Shown: positions 32,815-40,214 of the stretch, in pieces | Layout: each line of letters opens with the position of its first letter | Numbering within the stretch: position 1 is the first letter of the stretch | From: an uncultured Collinsella sp. | GTDB taxonomy: Bacteria; Actinomycetota; Coriobacteriia; Coriobacteriales; Coriobacteriaceae | Direction of reading: 5' to 3' | NCBI GenBank assembly: GCA_900542155.1 | Contig: UQMD01000009.1 | Span: forward strand, 1-64,000 | Length of the DNA stretch: 64,000 bases | Notes under the pieces: model-generated | Databases searched by the model: none | Told to the model about the DNA's origin: nothing | What the model saw: the letters and a program-made list of their open reading frames with translations, nothing else | Made by a program: the position numbers and the translations under genes

Positions 32815-33252
32815 ATGGGAATCGCCTATAAGGAACTGTTTCGTGTAAACCGTCCTATCTGTGGGCCTGGACCAGGAGGTTTCTTCATTAAAAGATTCAA
32901 GGAAGGCGGCTACAGTGAGGCTGAATTGCTCGATTTAATTTCGGGAGTGGACTTTTCTCTTGGTGAAGTGGATGAGGACATTAGCCTGAAAAAGAAATGC
33001 GAAATAGTCGAACAGGCGGTGAGTGGGGTGCATTATACGAGTTGGGCCCCCAGCGTGATCAGCATGATCATCTCACTTACGGTCGGAGGGTGTCTGTCTG
33101 CATGGGCGGGCAACAATTCAATCGCTGCCGGGGTTTTCGTGACGCCATGCCTGATTGCCTTGGGAATATATGCATGGTTTCGTTTATGCTTTGAGCGAAA
33201 TCAAACGGTACTGTTGGGTGCGCTGAACCACATAAAGACACTTCAGCCGTAG
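32815..33252 (+). CDS. Small membrane protein of unknown function
   Basis: The 145-aa protein has a Gly/Pro-rich start, an acidic helical middle and two C-terminal membrane segments (WAPSVISMIISLTVGGCLSAW and AAGVFVTPCLIALGIYAWF). AAGGAG precedes ATG 32815. It is the last plus-strand gene of this group; nothing in it shows a function. Confidence 0.65.
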   Translation: MGIAYKELFRVNRPICGPGPGGFFIKRFKEGGYSEAELLDLISGVDFSLGEVDEDISLKKKCEIVEQAVSGVHYTSWAPSVISMIISLTVGGCLSAWAGNNSIAAGVFVTPCLIALGIYAWFRLCFERNQTVLLGALNHIKTLQP

Positions 33253-33381
33253 TTGCATGAAATCGCCGATCGCCTGCCGTGGGCCCTCGGGACCGCCCTC
33301 GCGGCGCCCTTCCCGCTCTTTCCGGACATGGCGTCCTCCGATCTCCCGGGGCCGGCCGACCCGGCCCTCAGGGTATCGGAT

Positions 33382-33419
33382 TCCCAAATTCATCCGTACA
33401 TGTACGGATGAATTTGGGA
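33382..33419. repeat. 38-bp perfect palindrome without a loop
   Basis: The sequence from 33382 to 33400 (core CATCCGTACA) is the exact reverse complement of 33401-33419, with no spacer. It lies in a 360-bp gap between convergent genes (33253-33613) that I see as non-coding; the first 120 bp of the gap are very GC-rich. A partial related sequence (TTCGGATGAAGTTG) follows at 33425. Confidence 0.85.
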
Positions 33420-33613
33420 GGTGTTCGGATGAAGTTGATATTCAAGGGGTGCGGCAGTTGGCAGGAATCTCAAGCGCCCAACCGCCAATCTCCACATTTC
33501 TTTGCTAAACTAGCTTTGCGCGGGAAACCGTGCATAGTTCGGGAGCATGTCCCCCAACTGGATCTAGGTTCGGATGCCGTTGCCCGGACTATTGGTGAAG
33601 GTTGGGGGACTTC

Positions 33614-35194
33614 CTACTTTCCATAGCGCAAGAAGTCGTAGATGCGGACGCACTTCCGATAATGCGAATCTTTCAGCAGAGCCCTCTTCTTGGCAGGGTC
33701 GTTTCCCACGTCAGCCAGTGCCCGCTTCAGCAACGCTTCCAAGTCGTCGACGTCCATCTCTTCCTCTGAAAGGCACGGGATGAACGCGAACGGGCTCTTT
33801 GGCGCGCATGCATTCGCAAGGCCCTTTATGCTCAGCGACCCTTCGAATCTGCGACGAGTCGCAGGCATCGATTTGCGGAACGTTTCGCTTCGATAGCTAT
33901 CAATCGAGGTGAGCGTTGGGAGATAAGTCGCTATGTCCTTACCGACCTCTCCACCGAGTCCGCGCGTGTACTTGAAGACAGGCATGTTGTTGGGCCGTTG
34001 GCGCACGTACATGTTGAGGTAGTTCTCGACGATGAACTTTGGGTCATAGCGAAGGTTATCGAGCACGATGTCCTCGAAGATATCTTCAGGTGAAATCGGC
34101 TTTCCGATGCTACTTGGTGACACCGACAGGCCGATGACGATCTTCTGGTCCGGGTCAAGGTCGTTGAGGACATTGTCTATCCCTGAGACGATGATGTCGG
34201 AACTCGGGTCGATATGCTCCGCAAGCCTGAACACGCTGCCCCTCAACTCGCGGATAAATCGCGTGCTATACATTTTCCGGAAGCTGCGCATCGCATCGTA
34301 GATCGACTCGAAGTCATCCGTGGTGATCTTCGTCATCGAAAGCGTACGGCCACCGAAACTCATAGCAATCTCGCCAACAGAGGTGTCGGTTGCGTGCTGA
34401 ACGAAGATGAGCCGCTTGCCCAGCCGTTTGAGCTTGTCATCTGGTAGGCATTCGCAGATGTCACCCAGTATCGACCTGATGTTCTCGTCTTGAATCGAAT
34501 AACCGAGGAAGATGACGGGATACTCGACGAAGAGGGTGAGCAGCTTCGCCGAGAGATACTTCCTCTTCTGCGCGAACTCCGCATAGTCAGCGCTGGTCAG
34601 GACGATGCTTCCCGCCCTCGAGACTGAGCCATGGATCTTGTATATCTCCTGAGAGAAAGCCTGGTCAGAGAACAGGAGGTCGCTTTCTCCGACGTAGGTC
34701 GTGAAACCAGGGAATAGGGTCTCACACATACAGTCATAATTCGTGGTGATGATGCCGGCAACTTTTTCCCTGCCCGCCTTCGCCAGCTTCTCAGTTTCGG
34801 CGCTCTCGACGAGACGAGCTCTCGCGATCTTATCTGCGACGTAGATCTTCATGGGCGAAGCGTCCCCGGTAAGCTCGTCACTGTGATCTTCGCGGAAGGC
34901 AGCGAATTCATCCGATGCAAAGAGCTCGTGGTTTACTTCGCTTTCCATGAGCGTGGCAACGTACGGCAGTTCGGACTCGACCTTGCCGTTCTGGACAGCA
35001 ATCTTCGCCTGGCTCTTGAAGCGCGCGAAGGCATATGGGTCGTCAAGCACCTCGGCGCAGATATCCGAAAGCAGCCCCTCCCATCCCGGCGTGCCGCAGT
35101 AACGACGGGAGAGGCCAGAGCCGATGAAGAGAAACGGATAGCGCCCGGCATCATCAACAGCTTTGTGGATTATCGATTTGATTCTCTCGTCCAT
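33614..35194 (-). CDS. SIR2-like domain protein, probable NAD-dependent defence effector
   Basis: The 526-aa protein has an N-terminal SIR2-like domain: FLFIGSGLSRRY at 21-32, GIITTNYDCM with Asn152, IYKIHGS with His188, then VIFLGYSIQDENIRSIL. These are the residues used for NAD cleavage in bacterial SIR2 defence proteins. The C-terminal half (about 280-526) is unrecognised and may sense the trigger. I start at the ATG at 35194 with GGAGG upstream. It lies 39 bases downstream of a fragment that repeats the tail of the DUF2357 nuclease of the neighbouring restriction system. Confidence 0.85.
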   Translation of the reverse strand: MDERIKSIIHKAVDDAGRYPFLFIGSGLSRRYCGTPGWEGLLSDICAEVLDDPYAFARFKSQAKIAVQNGKVESELPYVATLMESEVNHELFASDEFAAFREDHSDELTGDASPMKIYVADKIARARLVESAETEKLAKAGREKVAGIITTNYDCMCETLFPGFTTYVGESDLLFSDQAFSQEIYKIHGSVSRAGSIVLTSADYAEFAQKRKYLSAKLLTLFVEYPVIFLGYSIQDENIRSILGDICECLPDDKLKRLGKRLIFVQHATDTSVGEIAMSFGGRTLSMTKITTDDFESIYDAMRSFRKMYSTRFIRELRGSVFRLAEHIDPSSDIIVSGIDNVLNDLDPDQKIVIGLSVSPSSIGKPISPEDIFEDIVLDNLRYDPKFIVENYLNMYVRQRPNNMPVFKYTRGLGGEVGKDIATYLPTLTSIDSYRSETFRKSMPATRRRFEGSLSIKGLANACAPKSPFAFIPCLSEEEMDVDDLEALLKRALADVGNDPAKKRALLKDSHYRKCVRIYDFLRYGK

Positions 35195-35233
35195 AATCTT
35201 TCCTCCTGTACCAATCGACATGCTCGTGAAATG

Positions 35234-35962
35234 TTATCCCACCAACTTCGGCGAGTGCGGGCTGAAAGCATCGTTGCCGTTCTGCCCGTCGACCAATCCG
35301 CACGCGAGACTCAGCGGCACAACTGCAGCGTTCTCGACCTCCACGCTAAGCACGTAGTGGAAGTCCGCCCCCTGGCTCCCACGATTCCGCTCGTAACCAA
35401 TGGCGGCCAGCCGGTCGGCTAGTTCGTCTCTCGAAACCAGCTCGTTAGCCTTCACCTTGCAAAGCATGGGTTCAAGTTCGTAAGTGTTTGTCTCGCTGAT
35501 TGCGTTCCTGTAGAAGCGGAAATGGGTCGTACGAAAGAGATCTTTATGATGGGAGTACACGTGCCCGTCCTTAATGGCGTAGAAGTAGAAAAGGAACTCA
35601 CCGCCCTCGTTTAGCCTGCCGCTACTTTCAAGGAAGCGGTAAATTTGTGGCGCTACAACGGAGAGCCGATTACGCTTCCGAAGCGATTTGCCCCACGAGC
35701 TGAGTTTATTGAATACCACAACGATATGATATTTAAAGGGTAATTGGACTATCTCCCGACCAAACGAGGATTCGGATTGGCTTGCTGAAATGTGGCAGTG
35801 CCCTGTTCTAAGCAACGTATTTGCGATAGAGTCGCGCGGGAACGGTGCTCGGGGCCGTTGCACCAGTAGCAAATTACTTATATCGAGCGATGTGATGCTG
35901 CGATTTCGGAAATGCTTGCCTGGTTGCGGCGCCGACTTCGAAAAGCTGGTTTTTATTTCCAT
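35234..35962 (-). pseudogene. Truncated protein sharing the C-terminal module of the DUF2357 nuclease
   Basis: An open frame of 242 codons. Its last 135 residues, from YRFLESSGRL to the end (HSPKLVG), align without gaps with the last 135 residues of the nuclease at 40215-42650; blocks such as KDGHVYSHHKDLFRT and FYRNAIS are shared. The first ~107 residues are not similar to that protein and look low-quality as coding sequence, so I read this as the surviving 3' end of a second nuclease gene. A short free-standing protein consisting of this module remains possible. It lies upstream of, and in line with, the SIR2 gene. Confidence 0.6.
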
Positions 35963-36268
35963 TACAGCTGAAACAGGCCGTCAAAATTCATGGAAGATCT
36001 TTTCGATAGTAATGGATGAACTGAGGAGGTTTGTCTGGAGGGTGGATCGAGGTTCAAGATTGTTGCGCTCTGAAACGTTTCAGCTGAGGTCGGAGAGCGA
36101 TCGCATGAGTCGATTTATATTTCGGCAGCGTTGCATCCATAGAAGAGAGAGGGATGCGTATTCGTTTGGCAGCGAGGGCGTGAGTGGGCGGAAACTTCGT
36201 GGCGTACAGCAATAAGGCTATACCTAAAAGCCTTTGTGTTGAACGGGTTTTCGCGGGAGCGGAGGGTG

Positions 36269-36294
36269 CGTGCCGCGAGGGACGGTCCGCGGCA
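36269..36294. repeat. Hairpin with AGGGAC core
   Basis: GTGCCGCG (36269-36276) pairs perfectly with CGCGGCAC (36287-36294), and the loop is AGGGACGGTC. The 580-bp region 35963-36539 holds this hairpin, GC-rich sequence around 36240-36360, and a TATAAT (36494-36499) about 40 bases before the methyltransferase start; I see no gene in it. Confidence 0.6.
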
Positions 36295-36539
36295 CGACCG
36301 ACCCGGCGCGGCATCCGGAGCGGACGCGGATGCGGCGCGGACGGCCTCTGACGGGCGAGCATGCGACAGTGGTTGCCCTGCTGGGCGGCAATAAGCTCGA
36401 ATCGAGCACGAGCGATTCTTGTCCGGGCGAAGCGTTACAACTGGATTTGTTCTGTTGCCGACTGATCTTGAAGCATGTTGGAAGAAACGGAATTATAATT
36501 ATTTATTTGTCTGTATCTATCGAAATGGAGACCGAGCGC

Positions 36540-37463
36540 GTGGAAAACGAGAGGAACATAACGGCAGTTGACCTTTTCGCCGGCTGCGGCGGAATGTCCC
36601 TCGGCTTCGAAAAGGCTGGCGTCAATGTTGTGGCTGCCTACGACAATTGGGACGCTGCCATTGATGTCTATCGCGCTAACTTCCAGCATCCTGTTTTCAA
36701 AAGGGATCTCTCCGACGTTTCCGTATCCGAGGAAGTTGCCGGCTTCGCTCCGGATATCATCATCGGCGGGCCTCCTTGTCAGGATTTCTCGCAGGCCGGC
36801 AAGAGATCCGAGGATGGTGGGCGCGCAATCCTCTCTGTTAGATATGCCGAGATCATCGCGAGGTGCAAGCCTCGCTTCATCGTTATGGAGAACGTCCCAC
36901 GCGTTCGAACGAGCAAATCCATGGAAGCGATTCGGGCCACCTTCAAAGCGCAGGGTTATGGCTTGAGTGGGCGAGTGATGGATGCAAGCCTGTGCGGGGT
37001 CCCCCAAGCTCGCAAGAGATACTTCTTGATCGGATGCCTTGGGGCGCCCGACGGGTTCCTCGACCCATATCTTGAGAAGGGCCTTTCTGACCATCAGATG
37101 ACAATTCGTGAGTATCTCGGTAACGAGCTTGGAATTGATTACTACTTCAGAATTCCGCGAAGCTACACGAGGCGGGCCATCTTCAGCATCGACGAGCCCT
37201 CGGTCACTATTCGTGGTGTGGACAGGCCGATACCGCCGAACTACAAGCTTCACCCCAACGACGCGGCGGACCTCAGTCAAGCCCGGTGCTTGACTCCAAA
37301 GGAACGCAGTAGGATCCAGACTTTCCCGGAGTCTTTCAAGTTCTTTGGGAGTAAGACGGATGTCAACCAGATGGTGGGCAACGCCGTACCGGTAAACCTT
37401 GCCACCTACGTTGCACGAGCGCTACTAGAGTACAGGAGGGATGTGAGCGATGGACTGCGTTGA
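36540..37463 (+). CDS. DNA (cytosine-5) methyltransferase, first of a tandem pair (LlaJI M1-like)
   Basis: The protein (307 aa) has m5C methyltransferase motifs in order: VDLFAGCGGMSLGFEKAG (SAM, motif I), IIGGPPCQDFS with the catalytic Cys (IV), VMENV (VI), QARKRYFLIG (VIII), and MVGNAVPVNLA (X). It has a short target-recognition region for this family. I start at GTG 36540 because GGAG lies 9 bases upstream; an ATG at 36525 adds five residues but lacks a ribosome site. It overlaps the second methyltransferase by 14 bases. Two different m5C enzymes suggest an asymmetric recognition site, one enzyme per strand. Confidence 0.92.
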   Translation: MENERNITAVDLFAGCGGMSLGFEKAGVNVVAAYDNWDAAIDVYRANFQHPVFKRDLSDVSVSEEVAGFAPDIIIGGPPCQDFSQAGKRSEDGGRAILSVRYAEIIARCKPRFIVMENVPRVRTSKSMEAIRATFKAQGYGLSGRVMDASLCGVPQARKRYFLIGCLGAPDGFLDPYLEKGLSDHQMTIREYLGNELGIDYYFRIPRSYTRRAIFSIDEPSVTIRGVDRPIPPNYKLHPNDAADLSQARCLTPKERSRIQTFPESFKFFGSKTDVNQMVGNAVPVNLATYVARALLEYRRDVSDGLR

Positions 37464-38337
37464 TCTTTTCTCGGGATGCGGCGGTATGTCGCTCGGATTC
37501 CAGAATGCGGGCTTCAACATAAGGGCGGCGTTTGATAACTGGCAGGCGGCTGTCGACATCTATTCGGCAAACTTCGACCACCCGGCATTCAAATACGATC
37601 TTTACGATGCGGAAGCGGTCCCGAAAATTGAAGAGTATTCGCCGTCGATGATAATCGGTGGCCCCCCTTGCCAGGACTTCTCCATTGCGGGCGCCAGACA
37701 GCGCGGCAAAAGGGCCAATCTCACCATCCGATATGCTGAGATAGTTCGGGACGTCAGACCCGAGTGGTTCGTCATGGAGAATGTTTACAATATCGAGCGG
37801 ATGGACGTCCTGCCCGAGGCGCTGGAAATATTCCGCAATGCTGGATACGGTCTCACGAGGCGCGTCCTCAACGCCAGTCTATGTGGTGTGCCTCAGATTC
37901 GCAGGCGCTTTATCCTTGTCGGTCATCTTGGTGATAAAGATGACTTTCTCGGCGAACTCTTGGATTCAAGGCTGAGCGACAAGCAGATGACCGTCAGGGA
38001 TTACCTTGGCGATTCGCTCGGCACGCAATACTTCTACATGCATCCACGCAACTTCCAGCGTAGGGGCGTCTTCACGATTGACGAGCCAGCGGTAACGGTA
38101 CGAGGCACCAACCGTCCGATACCGCCAGCATATAAGAGGCATCATGCCGACAAGGCTGATATTTCTGAAGGTGTGAGAGCCTTAACATACAAGGAGCGCA
38201 GCTATCTGCAAACCTTCCCCGAAGAGTTTGAGTTTGTCGGGTCCAAGACAGACATTGAGCAGGCGATTGGCAATGCCGTGCCAGTTAAGCTTGCTGAGTA
38301 CGTTGCTAGATGCATAGCTGACTATGCAGCAGATTAA
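37450..38337 (+). CDS. DNA (cytosine-5) methyltransferase, second of a tandem pair (LlaJI M2-like)
   Basis: The 295-aa protein repeats the m5C layout: VDLFSGCGGMSLGFQNAG, IIGGPPCQDFSIAG, VMENV, QIRRRFILVG, AIGNAVPVKLAEYV. It is a clear paralogue of the preceding gene but differs most between motifs VIII and IX, where the DNA target is read. It begins inside the end of the first gene, so production is coupled. It protects host DNA from the restriction proteins that follow. Confidence 0.93.
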   Translation: MDCVDLFSGCGGMSLGFQNAGFNIRAAFDNWQAAVDIYSANFDHPAFKYDLYDAEAVPKIEEYSPSMIIGGPPCQDFSIAGARQRGKRANLTIRYAEIVRDVRPEWFVMENVYNIERMDVLPEALEIFRNAGYGLTRRVLNASLCGVPQIRRRFILVGHLGDKDDFLGELLDSRLSDKQMTVRDYLGDSLGTQYFYMHPRNFQRRGVFTIDEPAVTVRGTNRPIPPAYKRHHADKADISEGVRALTYKERSYLQTFPEEFEFVGSKTDIEQAIGNAVPVKLAEYVARCIADYAAD

Positions 38338-38351
38338 TTGTGGTGGTTGCC

Positions 38352-40211
38352 ATGTCCTTTGTCGATGAATGGAATTTGAGCTATCCCATTCCGAATTCTA
38401 TATATAGCGAGAATACGCTATCCGTTCGCGGGAGAACAGTTGGACAAGGTGGTGCTGGACAGTACGAACTCAAAGGTTCAGGCTCTCTTGCAAACGGGGA
38501 TACGCTGACTGCAGTTGACATTATCGGACACGCAATCATCTTGGAAGTAGTCGTACCCTCTACTGGGCAAGTTGTCTCCCTTGGCACGCGTTATCCCGTT
38601 GCAAAAAAAGGCGGAAAAGTACGTGTGCAAATACAAGGAGACGGGGCAAAGCGTCCAAATGTCGGCAACTTGTTTGCCGCACTGCTGTTGTTGCCAGTGA
38701 CGGGCAAAGTAAACGATTCATCGCCGTTGCAAGAGGACGGTTTTGCGGAAAGGACATTCTGGATGGATGCAGCCGAAGTAAAGCCTGTGGGCGGCTCCGA
38801 AGATGCATATATCTTGGAGCTAACGAAACTCTTCTTCGCCACTGGAAGCAGATACAAAGACGGGCAGTTTTCGGGTGCGATAGATTACGACTACAAGTCG
38901 AGAATTGACGATCTTATTGCCCTTTGCAATCGCGGATGCAAGATGAGGGCTGGTAGCCTGACCACGGCATTCAAGTATTTCGCTGACGTTTACGCAGGGA
39001 AACTTGAGTTTGATTACAGCGTGGCTGAGTTCATGCGAAACCTCATAGCGAGCCAATTGATTGCCGAAGAGGGCATCGACTACGAACAAGGCGATGACGT
39101 GCTGCCCGCAATGCATCAACTAATCGACCTTGCTGCAAAGAATTCATCGAAAGCATCAAGCAGAGAGAAGAGGACTTTTCAGCTAAACAACCTTCCAGCT
39201 GAATTTAAAACCGACTTCTCCAGGCGCTACATCACGTCACTACTGGCAAAGCCCTTTGTCATCCTTGCTGGCAACAGCGGAACAGGCAAGACGCGGATTT
39301 CCAAGCGTTTTGCAAAGTACCTTGAGGTCTTGGATGAAGACGGGGAGCCAAACTGGTTGCTCGTCCCGGTCGGTGCCGACTGGACCGACAACACCAAGGT
39401 GCTGGGCTTCTTCAACCCGATTGCAGACGGCGGCAAAGGCGCGTACGAAGAGACCGGCATACTGAGACTCATCGAACGGGCCAACGCTAACCCCGAGGTT
39501 CCGTATTTCCTCATCCTCGACGAGATGAACCTGAGCCATGTCGAGCGGTATTTCTCAGACTTCCTCAGCCACATGGAGACCATCGGCGAGGATAACCTCA
39601 TCGTGCTTGATGGGTACGGCGATGGCGGTGCTGGCAGGCTGCCCTATCCGCAGAACCTGTTCGTTGTCGGCACCGTGAACATCGATGAGACCACTTACAT
39701 GTTTAGCCCCAAGGTGCTCGACAGGGCAAACGTCATAGAGTTCAAGCCGTCGAAGGCCGAAGTCCTCGCAGGGTTCAAAGCCATCGAGGATGCGCCGGAC
39801 GTTGCCGTCGCAGCTTCCGGCGTCCCCCAGGCTTTTCTGCGTCTCGCCAAGGACATATGGGAGGGAGCCAATTACATCAGCGAAGATGATGCTAACGCCA
39901 TCTTCGAGAAGTTCGGCAAGCTGTATGAAGAGCTGGAGAAATGCGGCTATGAGTTTGCCTTCCGCACCGTGCGCGAAGTGCGAATGTACGTTAATGCCGC
40001 GCACGAGCTTGACGGCGAGAACTACGAACTCGAGCGTTCTGTCGATGAGCAGATTGTCCAGAAGGTGCTGCCGAAGCTCCATGGTAACAAGCGTGAGATC
40101 GGCAATCTGCTTAAAAGCCTGAAAGACATATGCGATGGCGAGCTGAGCTCCGTTAAGATAAGCCAGATGGCAGCGAAACTCGATAACGTGCAGTATGCGA
40201 GCTTCATCTAG
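38352..40211 (+). CDS. McrB-type AAA+ GTPase restriction subunit (LlaJI R1-like)
   Basis: The 619-aa protein has a C-terminal McrB-like AAA+ motor: Walker A LAGNSGTGKTR near 315, Walker B FLILDEMNLSHVERYFSDFLS near 390, and VGTVNIDETTYMFSPKVLDR with the GTP-specific NxxD-like segment. The first ~280 residues are a DNA-recognition-type region without a recognised domain. GTP-driven translocation feeding a nuclease is the family role. GTG 38340 is in frame, but ATG 38352 is the better-looking start. It lies 14 bases after methyltransferase 2 and three bases before the nuclease gene. Confidence 0.88.
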   Translation: MSFVDEWNLSYPIPNSIYSENTLSVRGRTVGQGGAGQYELKGSGSLANGDTLTAVDIIGHAIILEVVVPSTGQVVSLGTRYPVAKKGGKVRVQIQGDGAKRPNVGNLFAALLLLPVTGKVNDSSPLQEDGFAERTFWMDAAEVKPVGGSEDAYILELTKLFFATGSRYKDGQFSGAIDYDYKSRIDDLIALCNRGCKMRAGSLTTAFKYFADVYAGKLEFDYSVAEFMRNLIASQLIAEEGIDYEQGDDVLPAMHQLIDLAAKNSSKASSREKRTFQLNNLPAEFKTDFSRRYITSLLAKPFVILAGNSGTGKTRISKRFAKYLEVLDEDGEPNWLLVPVGADWTDNTKVLGFFNPIADGGKGAYEETGILRLIERANANPEVPYFLILDEMNLSHVERYFSDFLSHMETIGEDNLIVLDGYGDGGAGRLPYPQNLFVVGTVNIDETTYMFSPKVLDRANVIEFKPSKAEVLAGFKAIEDAPDVAVAASGVPQAFLRLAKDIWEGANYISEDDANAIFEKFGKLYEELEKCGYEFAFRTVREVRMYVNAAHELDGENYELERSVDEQIVQKVLPKLHGNKREIGNLLKSLKDICDGELSSVKISQMAAKLDNVQYASFI

Positions 40212-40214
40212 CCT

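Noticed and set aside
29633..33252. Conjugative element around the VirD4-like gene
   Set aside because: No relaxase, VirB4-like ATPase, integrase or attachment repeats could be found in the surrounding sequence.
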